From Spirosoma soli (GTDB lineage: Bacteria; Bacteroidota; Bacteroidia; Cytophagales; Spirosomataceae), in contig NZ_JBHULN010000005.1 in the NCBI RefSeq assembly GCF_042684525.1, positions 310,001-374,000 on the forward strand: a stretch of DNA of 64,000 bases, given 5' to 3'. The notes beneath the pieces were generated by a model. It was not told where the DNA came from. It searched no databases and saw nothing but the letters and a program-made list of their open reading frames with translations. The position numbers and the translations under genes are program-made. Position 1 is the stretch's first letter; every line of letters starts with the position of its first letter. Positions 15,666-24,453 of the stretch are shown here, one piece after another.

Positions 15666-16642
15666 AGGAGTTTCTCTTGAGCTTCTTCTTTCAGCTGTGC
15701 TTTATTGATTGGCACAACGCCAACCGATTCGCAGACTAAACCGCCCCCAAGATTAGATAAGCCAGCAACGACGCTGGGCGACTGTTTCAGGGCAACGCAG
15801 CAGGCAGCAATACTGATCACAGTGTCGCCCGCTCCCGATACGTCGGCAATTTGACGGATGTGGGCGGGCAATCGCCGTTTTTCGCCGTTGAAATCGATAT
15901 ACACCCCTCGTTCCGACAGCGTAATCAACGCTCCTTTTAGGTTCAATGTATCTTTCAGCTGATCAACGGCCACCTGAAATTCGCGGGTGTTGTCTACATC
16001 GAAATCGAGCTTCAGCCCTTCACGGAGTTCTTTCAAGTTAGGCTTGAAAAGCGTGGCGTTCTGATAGCAAAGAAAATTACGCTTCTTCGGATCAACCACG
16101 GTTGGAATACCTTTTTCATTCGCAAAATCGGTGATCTCCGCGATAGCTTCTTTATTCAAAACACCCTTGTCGTAGTCTTCAAAAATTATAACATGGCAGG
16201 TTGGAATGAGTTCTTTGGCTTTGGCGATAAGTTTGGTCCGTTCGTCGGCAGAAATGTACTTATCCGTTTCTGTATCAACCCGAACGACCTGTTGCGAACC
16301 AGCAATAATCCGCTCTTTGATGGTCGTGATTCGCGTGTTACTACGTATTAATCCGTCACAATTCAAGCCGCGTTCGCACAACTGGCTAACAAGCTGATCG
16401 CCTGGGGTATCGGTGCCAATTACTGAGCAAATAATAGCTTCGGCCCCTAATGCCTGCACATTGAGTAATACGTTACCAGCACCTCCCAGGCGTAATTCAC
16501 GCCGGTCAACGCTGACAACGGGTACCGGGGCTTCGGGCGAGATACGCTCGACGCGGCCCCAGACATAGGAGTCGAGCATTACGTCGCCAATGATCAAAAC
16601 ACGTAATGTATCGAATTGCTCAAATAATTCATCGAGGGTCAT
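15662..16642 (-). CDS. D-glycero-beta-D-manno-heptose 7-phosphate kinase (PfkB family)
   Basis: The 326-residue product is the kinase half of HldE/RfaE. It phosphorylates heptose 7-phosphate at C1 on the route to ADP-heptose for lipopolysaccharide. It shows L-R-L-G-G-A-G-N-V near residue 50 and V-S-G-A-G-D-T near 268, the PfkB catalytic signature. The cytidylyltransferase half is absent, so a separate RfaE2/HldC protein should be encoded elsewhere. Convergent with hemE. Confidence 0.9.
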   Translation of the reverse strand: MTLDELFEQFDTLRVLIIGDVMLDSYVWGRVERISPEAPVPVVSVDRRELRLGGAGNVLLNVQALGAEAIICSVIGTDTPGDQLVSQLCERGLNCDGLIRSNTRITTIKERIIAGSQQVVRVDTETDKYISADERTKLIAKAKELIPTCHVIIFEDYDKGVLNKEAIAEITDFANEKGIPTVVDPKKRNFLCYQNATLFKPNLKELREGLKLDFDVDNTREFQVAVDQLKDTLNLKGALITLSERGVYIDFNGEKRRLPAHIRQIADVSGAGDTVISIAACCVALKQSPSVVAGLSNLGGGLVCESVGVVPINKAQLKEEAQEKLL

Positions 16643-16669
16643 TACAAAGAGCGAAAGAATGAAAAAACG

Positions 16670-16704
16670 AAAGAGTGACTAAGCCTTTTGCTCTTTCACT
16701 CTTT
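16670..16704. repeat. Short inverted repeat upstream of the heptose kinase gene
   Basis: AAAGAGTGA at 16670-16678 pairs with TCACTCTTT at 16696-16704. The sequence resembles the larger purine-rich inverted repeat at 58751-58818. It may terminate nuoN-region transcripts or belong to a dispersed hairpin family. Confidence 0.45.
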
Positions 16705-16781
16705 GTTGATTTGTGCAAAGAAACAACAACGGGGGGCTACTTCCGAAGCGGAATGCGGAGTTCTAGGGAACGGGCTGTGGA

Positions 16782-18332
16782 TTACCATCCGGTTATCAAC
16801 CCCAACAACAAGTCAGGTTTGAAAAACAGGATGAGCACGGGCAGCACTAACCCAAGAGCCAGCCAGGTAGCAGACCGAGAATAGTGCACTGGCTGGTTAG
16901 CGGGAGCAGACGCCGGCCGGAAAAATAATAGAAACGGTATCTTAAGGTAATACACCAACGAAATCAGGGCATTGAGTAACCCTAAGGCAAACAAAACCAA
17001 CAACCACGGCTCTCCGGTACGTTGGTAAGCGTCGTAAAGGGCAGAGAAAGACAAGAGCTTGGCGGTAAACCCAACGGTTGGTGGCAAACCCGTCAAAGCC
17101 AGCATTACAATGGTCAGCGCCACGGATAGTAAAGGCTGTCTGGGACCCAAACCGGCAAAGTAGCTGATTGTTAAATCACCGTCGTGGCCGTTGGCCTTCG
17201 CTAACAGATCAATTAGAAAGAAAGCCGCGAGTGAGATAAACAGATACGTTCCGGCGTAAAACAGAACGGCTTCAAAACCAGCCTGGCTCAGCGCCACCAC
17301 GCCTACCAGCAGAAACCCGGCATGAGCAATCGTCGAGTAAGCCAGTAGTCGTTTGGCATCGGTTTGACGAAGGGCCGACAAGTTCCCAATCAGAATACCA
17401 GCCAGCGCCAACACAGCCAGCGGAACTTGCAGAATCGTTACCGTTGCCCCGCCACTTCCTGGCGATTCGGCGGGTAGAGCCGTTATGATTCGCATGAAAA
17501 CGAGCACCGCAGCCGCCTTCGGCCCAACCGAAAAGAAAGCCGCAACCGGCACCGGAGCCGCTTCGTAGGCGTCAGGTGTCCAGACGTGAAACGGTACCCC
17601 AGAGAGTTTAAACAGCAATCCGGCCAGGGTTAACAGAATCGCGACAGCCGCCACAGCGCCATCCTGCCGGACAAGTTCGACGCCAAATTCATCGGCAGTA
17701 AGATCGAGCGTACCGGTCATGCCGTAGAGTAACGACATGCCATAAAGCATGATGGCCGAACTGATAGCACCAAACAGCAAGTATTTTATACCACCTTCCG
17801 ATGCCTTACGATCAGCTGTTAGCGCTGTCAGGAGATATGAGCAGATGGAGACCAGCTCAATACTTAAATAAATACTGAGCAGATTGACTGATATCGTCAT
17901 CAGGAACAAGCCCAGCGTCATGGCAATCAACAATGAGTACCACTCCATCGGTAGCGTTCCCCTTACTGTTCCTTCGGGCTTGCTTACCCTTTCGATTCCT
18001 GAGTAAAACGAAGGCATGACAGCCATCTCGTACAGTAACACAAGCGCAGCGCCGAGCGCTATAACTACCTGGAAGAAGATGGCTTGATTGTCAATAAACA
18101 GCAGATTCATGAACAGGAATCCCCGCGTCGGTAGCAACAGGGCCCAACCGCCAGCCACCAGCACAACAGCAACACTTAATCCTGCCAGCAACCGGCGAGC
18201 CTGTCTGTAATTACTACGTAGCAAGAGCAATTCAGCCAATAGCAGCGCACAAAAAGCCGCCGACAACCAGGCTTCTGGTCCAAAACCGCTTAGGCTATTC
18301 AGGATGTTGTTTACTTGTTCGGCGAGTGACAA
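16782..18332 (-). CDS. nuoN: NADH-quinone oxidoreductase subunit N
   Basis: NuoN is one of the antiporter-like proton-pumping subunits of respiratory complex I in the inner membrane. The 516-residue protein is almost wholly hydrophobic with about 14 membrane helices. It has characteristic stretches such as E-L-V-S-I-C-S-Y-L-L (helix 5 Glu), K-L-S-G-V-P-F-H-V-W-T-P-D and G-L-P-P-T-V-G-F-T-A-K. Length is normal. No other nuo gene lies in the window; on this strand the TerC gene is immediately upstream, so nuoN seems separated from or last in the nuo cluster. Confidence 0.94.
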   Translation of the reverse strand: MSLAEQVNNILNSLSGFGPEAWLSAAFCALLLAELLLLRSNYRQARRLLAGLSVAVVLVAGGWALLLPTRGFLFMNLLFIDNQAIFFQVVIALGAALVLLYEMAVMPSFYSGIERVSKPEGTVRGTLPMEWYSLLIAMTLGLFLMTISVNLLSIYLSIELVSICSYLLTALTADRKASEGGIKYLLFGAISSAIMLYGMSLLYGMTGTLDLTADEFGVELVRQDGAVAAVAILLTLAGLLFKLSGVPFHVWTPDAYEAAPVPVAAFFSVGPKAAAVLVFMRIITALPAESPGSGGATVTILQVPLAVLALAGILIGNLSALRQTDAKRLLAYSTIAHAGFLLVGVVALSQAGFEAVLFYAGTYLFISLAAFFLIDLLAKANGHDGDLTISYFAGLGPRQPLLSVALTIVMLALTGLPPTVGFTAKLLSFSALYDAYQRTGEPWLLVLFALGLLNALISLVYYLKIPFLLFFRPASAPANQPVHYSRSATWLALGLVLPVLILFFKPDLLLGLITGW

Positions 18333-18425
18333 AGGAATTGGTAAGTCGGTTCGGTTAGGTGAGCCGCTAGTAAAGGTAACGTTAGCCTCCGACTAACGCA
18401 CCGGCTTGCATTGACTCACGAACGA

Positions 18426-19238
18426 TTAAATCATTTTATCCTGCTGAGGTTGTCCTTCGTAACCACGGAGTTGCACAGGCTGCTGCTTTTTACGTAGCCG
18501 AATATTAAGAAATTCCACCAGCAACGAGAACGCAATAGCAAAGTACAGATACCCCTTCGGTACGGTGCCTACTTCCTGATTGAAGATAACCACTTCAGAC
18601 AGGTGCGCTCCTTCGGCGACCAGCATGAAACCAATCATGATCAGAAAGGCTAGACCAAGCATCTGAATGGTTGGGTGTTCGTTCACAAACCGACCGACCG
18701 GACCAGCGAAGAACATCATAATCAGGATTGACAGGATAACGGCAATCATCATAATCGCTACGTTCTGGGTCAGACCAATGGCCGTCAGGATGGAGTCAAT
18801 CGAGAAAACGATGTTTGTTATCGCAATTTGAGCGACTACGCTGCCAATCGTCGCTTTTCCTTTTGTGCTGCCTTCTTCGTGTTCGTCGCCCCCGCCCTCT
18901 AGCTTGTGGTGGATTTCGGAGGTGGCTTTATAGAGCAGAAACAATCCACCAGCAAACAGAATCAGGCTCTGCCCTGTGAATGCGGCCTTAAACCAACCCG
19001 CGTCGATGTGCGTAAACGGTTTACTGAGGGAAATAACAAAGGAGATGCCTAATAACAATAGTAACCGAAACGACATTGCCAGGATCAAGCCTATGTTTCG
19101 GGCTTTCGCCTGATCTTGTCGGGCTAGTTTGTTGGCGGCAATAGAGATAAAAATGATGTTGTCGATACCCAGAACGATCTCCAGAAAGGTCAGGGTAAGC
19201 AAGCTAATGATAGATTCAGCAGTAAATAGGTCGCTCAT
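18426..19238 (-). CDS. TerC-family integral membrane protein
   Basis: The 270-residue protein has seven or so membrane helices and the TerC hallmarks E-I-V-L-G-I-D-N-I-I-F near residue 21 and I-V-F-S-I-D-S-I near 140. These two acidic motifs lie within helices and resemble metal-ion sites. TerC proteins are linked to tellurite resistance and, in better-studied members, to manganese export. The cytosolic loop G-G-G-D-E-H-E-E-G may contact metal. It is followed by nuoN on the same strand and preceded by two strong hairpins. Confidence 0.88.
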   Translation of the reverse strand: MSDLFTAESIISLLTLTFLEIVLGIDNIIFISIAANKLARQDQAKARNIGLILAMSFRLLLLLGISFVISLSKPFTHIDAGWFKAAFTGQSLILFAGGLFLLYKATSEIHHKLEGGGDEHEEGSTKGKATIGSVVAQIAITNIVFSIDSILTAIGLTQNVAIMMIAVILSILIMMFFAGPVGRFVNEHPTIQMLGLAFLIMIGFMLVAEGAHLSEVVIFNQEVGTVPKGYLYFAIAFSLLVEFLNIRLRKKQQPVQLRGYEGQPQQDKMI

Positions 19239-19366
19239 GACTAGGACAAAAGTTGCACAAAACTACCGGCTATGTGCCGGGTCTGCAACATCTTGTCCAA
19301 GAAAGAACTCCCAACCGGACGAAAGGTTAGCCGGTGGCCTGAATGGTAGTGGGCAGAGAGTAAAGA

Positions 19367-19427
19367 GCGTTACCCGGTCTCCGACCGGTATTCTTCAGCT
19401 AGCTTCCGGTCGGAGACCGGATAACGC
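19367..19427. terminator. Long hairpin between the T6SS run and the TerC gene
   Basis: A 22-base arm at 19367-19388 pairs with 19406-19427 with one mismatch around a 17-base loop. The core reads CCGGTCGGAGACCGG. It is far larger than needed for a terminator and may belong to a dispersed palindrome family. Confidence 0.6.
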
Positions 19428-19429
19428 CC

Positions 19430-19453
19430 GAGCATAGTCTGGAGACTATGCTC
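19430..19453. terminator. Second hairpin just after the end of the T6SS run
   Basis: GAGCATAGTCT pairs perfectly with AGACTATGCTC around a 2-base GG loop. It lies 17 bases past the stop of the last gene of the T6SS run, next to the larger hairpin at 19367-19427. Confidence 0.6.
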
Positions 19454-19470
19454 ATCAACGATCTGCGTTC

Positions 19471-21003
19471 TTACTTGTAATTAAATTCAATCAGCAACGG
19501 TACTACGTTTCCGGTAGTACCGGGCTTGACATCGAATGCAAGCTGATCATCGCGGTATTTAATCTGGTCTTGCCGCACGAGTTGGTCATTCAGCACTTCG
19601 CTGATACGCTTGTCAATACTGCCCTTCTTTCGATCAAGGGCTTTAATGAGGCCGTCCATATTCAGCGGACGTTTGGCAAACAAAATCAAAAGATAGTCTT
19701 TGCCTTTGTGCTTCTCCATGACAATGGAACTGGTCTCCGATGGGTAGGCAATGGTGGTGTTTGGACCAAGCAGCGGGCTCGTGAGTTCATCCGCCGGAAA
19801 GAGTTTATCAAAGTCGCCGTTCTTATTGGTCGTCAGCGCATAGACGTAAGCATTCTCCGAATTGTTCAGGAAAAACTTAAACCGAGTCCCCGATTCATAG
19901 GGCTGCGTTGTTCGATAGGGCCGCATTTCCGTAGGGGCAGTCTCGTCTGAAACTACCTTCAGCTCACGAGTGGCCTGCCGGGTGACTTCCATAGCCGCGC
20001 CATTGTTAAGCTTCAGTTCAGCCGATCCCCGGCGACTTTCATCCGCGGGCTTGTTTCCTCCAGAACCGGTTTTACTGTCCAGGATAACAGTTCCAGGCCG
20101 GTTACCCGCTTCGGCTTCCGCACCATACACCTGAAACGCGTTGATGCTAAACTTACCGAAGTAAGCGTATGGAATCCAGCAGAATCCCTTTTCGCCCCAG
20201 CCCGTATTCCAGCTGTTCACAATGCGAAAGGCCCCACCCGCTTTTTTATCGTCGTAGCCAATGACACAAAGTGCCTGATTATACAGCACGTCGTCAGCTT
20301 TCTCGTTGGGAGCGGGCTCCCATACGGCGCGGGCTTCTTCAAAAGAGAGCGGGGCGCCAATGCCTACCACCACGGGGTTCCCGTCGGCAAGGGCTTTCTT
20401 AACGGCCAATACTTTCTGATCAGCGGCCGTCTCGGGCGTAAACAACTGCTGGTAATCGCCTATACGAAACTGTGTTGCTTCTTTCGCGACAGCCGGAGGA
20501 ATGGCCTCATTACAAAGTGGATAGCCAAGACTTCGTAGCCTGGGCACTCCGTCGGATTTCAGTACGTCCAGCGCTTCTTCAATGGTGCCGCCCCCCTGAC
20601 AGTTTACGTCTTTAGGATCGCGTATTTTATCGTACACAAACGTGGGCGAAAACCGGGATTGGTCAATTTGAGGCTTTTGCGTTACATTCTGCTCTTTCCC
20701 TTCCATGATGGTACGGAGGTAGTAAGCGGTGGCAAAGGCTACCGATGTTTCCTGTCGGCCCTGGTCCCCAACGCTGGGGCAGTATTGCTCGTAAGATACC
20801 TGCGCAGGCAAATTAGCGAAACTACGCGTTGCCAACGGGGCCTTGGTCATAACCGTCAGCGAACGCGTCCGATTGAACTTAAGCCCACCAGCGTATTTAC
20901 GAACGGTAGTCTGCTTGTCCTGGGCCTGAAGTGACATCGTTGTCAGTCCAGCACCGAGCAAAAACGCGATGCCGAGCCGAACTAATAGTGCCTTTGGTTT
21001 CAT
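19471..21003 (-). CDS. Exported papain-fold pseudoprotease with a DUF4384-like tail
   Basis: From ATG 21003 the product has 510 residues with a signal peptide (about 1-28, S-L-Q-A-Q). Residues 70-280 follow the C1 papain pattern. The usual D-Q-G-x-x-G-x-C-W-A-F reads D-Q-G-R-Q-E-T-S-V-A-F, so Ser87 replaces the catalytic Cys. The His position in Q-A-L-C-V-I-G-Y-D is Gln243, while the Asn of V-N-S-W (263) is kept. It should therefore be inactive as a cysteine protease. The tail (about 360-500) resembles DUF4384. It is the last gene of the T6SS run. The ORF opens further upstream, but only this Met gives a signal peptide. Confidence 0.8.
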   Translation of the reverse strand: MKPKALLVRLGIAFLLGAGLTTMSLQAQDKQTTVRKYAGGLKFNRTRSLTVMTKAPLATRSFANLPAQVSYEQYCPSVGDQGRQETSVAFATAYYLRTIMEGKEQNVTQKPQIDQSRFSPTFVYDKIRDPKDVNCQGGGTIEEALDVLKSDGVPRLRSLGYPLCNEAIPPAVAKEATQFRIGDYQQLFTPETAADQKVLAVKKALADGNPVVVGIGAPLSFEEARAVWEPAPNEKADDVLYNQALCVIGYDDKKAGGAFRIVNSWNTGWGEKGFCWIPYAYFGKFSINAFQVYGAEAEAGNRPGTVILDSKTGSGGNKPADESRRGSAELKLNNGAAMEVTRQATRELKVVSDETAPTEMRPYRTTQPYESGTRFKFFLNNSENAYVYALTTNKNGDFDKLFPADELTSPLLGPNTTIAYPSETSSIVMEKHKGKDYLLILFAKRPLNMDGLIKALDRKKGSIDKRISEVLNDQLVRQDQIKYRDDQLAFDVKPGTTGNVVPLLIEFNYK

Positions 21004-21150
21004 TCGGATAAAGATTTTAGGATTACTTACATTCTTTAGTCGCACAGTAACTACGAATTGGTAGCATAGTACATTCTTTTTTTCATCGGATCTTACGCCA
21101 AACCTTGTTCGGGCTCGGTTGCTCACGTGTTACGTTACTGTTTGTAGCGG

Positions 21151-22122
21151 TCATTCTTTTTCCAACTCCACCTTAATTGGCTTTTTCAGTTGAATCATTA
21201 GTGCACTGCCACCAGTTGGGCCAATGTCGAGGCCCGGTGTATTCCCCTGCACCAGAAACGTCATTAACCCTTCAGCGACAGGGAACTTATCTTCCTGTTG
21301 GGTATTGTCTACGTAATTAATTCGCCACGGAGTTCGCTCAGGAGCTGATAAACCAACGATTCTGTAGCCGGGCGGAGCCGTATACAACTCCTTGCGCTCA
21401 GTCACTTTGGCCAGGGTTCCGTTGGGCTCTTCGGTTTCGAAGTACACGCCCAGCACCACCTGGTGTTCTCGCACAATCATGAATTGTGCGGATGCATTAA
21501 TCTCCGGATTGTTTTTACCGAATTCTCCGTTTCCTTTAATCAGCAGAGGTCTAAAGGGCCCATACTGCCCCGCACTGATCACCGGACCCGTTTCGGCAGG
21601 TGGTTTTGAAGGCGGCTTTGGAGCTCCACCGGCCGGTGGACGAGGTGCTCCGGCAATGGCTTTCAACTCAGCGGTTACCGACGCCAGGGCCGCCAACAGG
21701 GCCGCTTTTTTAACATCGAGCTGAATCTTCTGTGAGTTCAGCAACTGAAGTCCTTCATCCCCTTCTTTACGAGCGTTTTCGTACGCTCCGGCTAGTTGCC
21801 GATAGCTATTGGTGGTAGCCATAAACAGCGGCTTCGGAAACTGTTGGTCAAGCGCGCTGGTATTGGCATAAAAGTTACGCAACCAGTTGTCGGTCAAGGG
21901 GGCGCCCTGTTCCAACGTCGTCAGCATTTTATCGGTACCGGCGAGCTGCTTCTGGTAGGCAATCATCTCCTGCACGGTCTGATGTTGCTGAACGTTTGTC
22001 AGTTGTGGAATTATCGCTAAAGACAGCCACCAGCACATGGCCGTGAGCAGCAACAACGTAACATAAAGGCCAATAAACTGGCCCCAGCGTCGCGTTCGTT
22101 CTTCTTGATTAAGTGGTTTCAT
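21151..22122 (-). CDS. T6SSiii inner-membrane component, TssO-like
   Basis: The 323-residue protein starts with the charged segment N-Q-E-E-R-T-R-R-W and a single membrane helix (about 16-37). It continues with a helical periplasmic region, a Pro-rich linker near 160-175 and a beta-rich domain. The N terminus resembles TssO, one of the Bacteroidota-specific subunits thought to replace the TssJLM membrane complex. TssO and TssP are short on recognisable motifs, so the letter is uncertain. It lies between the coiled-coil membrane gene and the pseudoprotease. Confidence 0.55.
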   Translation of the reverse strand: MKPLNQEERTRRWGQFIGLYVTLLLLTAMCWWLSLAIIPQLTNVQQHQTVQEMIAYQKQLAGTDKMLTTLEQGAPLTDNWLRNFYANTSALDQQFPKPLFMATTNSYRQLAGAYENARKEGDEGLQLLNSQKIQLDVKKAALLAALASVTAELKAIAGAPRPPAGGAPKPPSKPPAETGPVISAGQYGPFRPLLIKGNGEFGKNNPEINASAQFMIVREHQVVLGVYFETEEPNGTLAKVTERKELYTAPPGYRIVGLSAPERTPWRINYVDNTQQEDKFPVAEGLMTFLVQGNTPGLDIGPTGGSALMIQLKKPIKVELEKE

Positions 22123-22137
22123 AGAGCATTAGCGGGC

Positions 22138-22224
22138 ATGATGAGTGAAAAATCATGAATGATGAAGGTTAAGGATGAGTTACTGGCACATGAAAGTCAT
22201 CATTTATAATTCATCACTCATCAT
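22138..22224. repeat. Inverted repeat between two T6SS membrane genes
   Basis: ATGATGAGTGA at 22138-22148 pairs with TCACTCATCAT at 22214-22224. The arms bracket the 108-base gap between the two membrane-protein genes and may limit read-through or stabilise the mRNA. Confidence 0.5.
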
Positions 22225-22230
22225 TAAAGA

Positions 22231-22731
22231 TTACGGCTGGGCAGCCTTCATGGCTCGCATACTTTCCAGACTGGTTTGTTTAAGTGTGAGCTGCGTTTCC
22301 AGACTTTGTATCTCGCCTTTCAGATTCGTTATCTGATCAGTGAGCTGCTGTTTAGTGTCTGCTTTTGTTTGGCGGTCGGTGGCTTGCAAGGCTACTGTTC
22401 CGAGCAGTTTACTGTAGTTTCGACCCGTTACCTGGGCAAGTGACCGAAACACCGTATCGGCCTGATACCCTTTTTCCATACGGCCAATGGCTTCTTCCTG
22501 TTTAAACCGGAGCGCCGAGAACTCGCTGGCCTGTTCGGCAGGATCCGTTTTCTTGAGTTGTATGTGCAAACTATCCGCCTGGCGTACATCGCTCAAAAAC
22601 TCTTCTTCCTGCTGCACAGACGTGCCTTTGCGGGTTGACTCCCCTTGCCCATTGAGCCCGTACACACAGGCCCCGATCCCTCCTCCAAACAGAAGGGTAA
22701 CGAGCAAAAATTTAATAAATGACTCATTCAT
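22231..22731 (-). CDS. T6SSiii small membrane protein with coiled coil, TssO/TssP-like
   Basis: The 166-residue product has one N-terminal membrane helix (about 7-25), followed by Gln/Lys/Glu-rich helices and a C-terminal coiled coil (about 120-160, repeated L-x-x-Q-I/L patterns). It sits between the PAAR gene and the TssO-like gene. Position, size and topology fit one of the TssO/TssP membrane subunits of T6SSiii. No enzymatic motif is seen. Confidence 0.5.
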   Translation of the reverse strand: MNESFIKFLLVTLLFGGGIGACVYGLNGQGESTRKGTSVQQEEEFLSDVRQADSLHIQLKKTDPAEQASEFSALRFKQEEAIGRMEKGYQADTVFRSLAQVTGRNYSKLLGTVALQATDRQTKADTKQQLTDQITNLKGEIQSLETQLTLKQTSLESMRAMKAAQP

Positions 22732-22811
22732 CTTTAGGTATGAGTTATGATTGTACGTGGTACGTTAAAAAGCGATAGCTGTTGATGCACCTTTAACAGA
22801 TCACATTTAGA

Positions 22812-23114
22812 TTAGCCGCCAATCAACACCGTTGGCATACCGAGCGTGATGGAGCCACCATGAGCCGTCATGTCGCCCATGCGAGCGGCTGGTTTCCCGC
22901 CAATTAATACGGTAGCTGATCCAAGAACAATACTGTCGGGCGGACCAACGCACATACACATATCGCCCATGCGGGCGGCTGGCTGCCCACCAATTAGTAC
23001 GGTTGGTAGACCAGGTGGCAAAATTGGTCCGCCAACGTGCGGAATCGGAGGAAGACCCGGTGTTACCATCGGGCAAACGTGCATATCGCCTATGCGGGCT
23101 GCGGGCTTTCCCAT
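22812..23114 (-). CDS. PAAR-repeat spike-tip protein
   Basis: The 100-residue product is made of the PAAR repeat, with P-A-A-R-I-G-D at residue 4 and P-A-A-R-M-G-D twice more, and G-x-P-T-V-L-I-G-G linkers. PAAR proteins fold into a small zinc-bound cone that sharpens the VgrG spike and can recruit effectors. It ends right after the last repeat and so carries no fused toxin. It lies between tssK and the membrane subunit genes. Confidence 0.93.
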   Translation of the reverse strand: MGKPAARIGDMHVCPMVTPGLPPIPHVGGPILPPGLPTVLIGGQPAARMGDMCMCVGPPDSIVLGSATVLIGGKPAARMGDMTAHGGSITLGMPTVLIGG

Positions 23115-23211
23115 TTTAGTTACAGTTTGGCGCTTTTAGTCTGGATATTACTGTTTGTTGGCTGATGCACGCTCGTTTTTTCTGGCGTCAGCCAACGGAA
23201 AACTCATTTGT

Positions 23212-24354
23212 TTATCTCCCCCAGAAACTGGTCTTATTCCCGTTTTTAGGCGTTGGGGCGTCCTGGCGATCTACAAAAAACTCATCCTTATCTTTCTCGA
23301 CGTAGTTCAATTGACTCAATTTTCCGTACAAAGCAATGACCACGTCGCAGAGCCGCACAATGGCCGCCAATACCGGCTGGCAGTCGGCATGGTTATACTC
23401 GATATCTAGGACCTCTTGCATAGCCGACTCAAACTGCACCGGACTAATGCCACACCAGTTTTTGAAATAATTAAACATGGCTTCCTTCTCCCGATCAGGG
23501 GTGCAGCGAATCATCAGCGTCATGGCCCTGGCGAACCGCATTCCAAATTCGGCTACGAACACTGGCGATTCATAGGCACCACGTAACTGAAACGCATCGA
23601 GGTTATCAGCGATAGTCCGCACGGTCGTCTCAGCTAAGTAGCCAATTGTAGTGGCTAGCAGGTTTGCCTGGCCAGAGCGGGCATTGGTTCGAACACGTAC
23701 GACGATGGACGTAGCATACCCCGCAATCTCGCCCATCTTGCTGCCAATAGTCAGGTAATGCTGTTGCAGCGCGGGAAACACGTTCACCATCCGGCAGGGC
23801 GGCAAATAATCCGGCGATAGTGCAAAAACCCCATTAGCCAGGGTCAATCGACCAACGGGCAGGTGAAAGGCAGCCGACAGGGCGCTCGCCAGGGCAGACT
23901 GCGGTACCGCTCCGAGCCGGTAGCCCGGTATTGTAAAAGGATATCGTAGGGGCACCTCTTCCGGATCGGGTTGGCCCCAGGGTTGTGGCTCGAAGGGATT
24001 GACCTCCACTACGGCATAACCCGTAGTTTGCCCCAGCCGCATCCACTCGTCGCGGGCGGCACTCAAGGCCAGCCGCAACGGAGGCTGGGCAGCGTCGATT
24101 TCGATACGTGCTCCACCCGGCGTAATAGCCCGGCAGGCGCTTAGTACTAACTCCTGGCTGTCACAAGACAAGGCTAATGGGCTGCTTTTACCCGGTAAAG
24201 GAGGTAAAAGCCCGTAGTTTAACGGGCTGAGCACCAATCCACTCGCATCGCGCACGGCGTCGCGGAAGGCGTTGTCGTTGCCAAGCAGGTGTGATCGGGT
24301 TATTTTCATACCGTCGGCCCAGTTAATTGGCCAGTGGGTTAATTCTGGTAGCAT
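23212..24354 (-). CDS. tssK: T6SS baseplate protein TssK
   Basis: TssK links the baseplate to the membrane complex and is trimeric in known systems. The 380-residue product starts with the typical W-x-D-G-M-x-I-x-x-x-H-L region (W-A-D-G-M-K-I-T-R-S-H-L, about residue 12). Its beta-rich N-terminal half, L-S-P-L-N-Y-G segment and helical C-terminal half fit the Bacteroidota TssK. It lies immediately downstream of tssN. Confidence 0.85.
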   Translation of the reverse strand: MLPELTHWPINWADGMKITRSHLLGNDNAFRDAVRDASGLVLSPLNYGLLPPLPGKSSPLALSCDSQELVLSACRAITPGGARIEIDAAQPPLRLALSAARDEWMRLGQTTGYAVVEVNPFEPQPWGQPDPEEVPLRYPFTIPGYRLGAVPQSALASALSAAFHLPVGRLTLANGVFALSPDYLPPCRMVNVFPALQQHYLTIGSKMGEIAGYATSIVVRVRTNARSGQANLLATTIGYLAETTVRTIADNLDAFQLRGAYESPVFVAEFGMRFARAMTLMIRCTPDREKEAMFNYFKNWCGISPVQFESAMQEVLDIEYNHADCQPVLAAIVRLCDVVIALYGKLSQLNYVEKDKDEFFVDRQDAPTPKNGNKTSFWGR

Positions 24355-24453
24355 CTTGTAGAGGGGTTTTAAGTTTTTAGAGTATTCATTTTCTGTTGAT
24401 AGTCAGGAGGCTAGCTAAAAATAAATACACTAAAAAATGTAACTACGTAACTT

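Noticed and set aside
22807..23139. Alternative frames over the PAAR gene
   Set aside because: They arise from the repeats of the PAAR motif. Only the 22812-23114 minus frame gives P-A-A-R.
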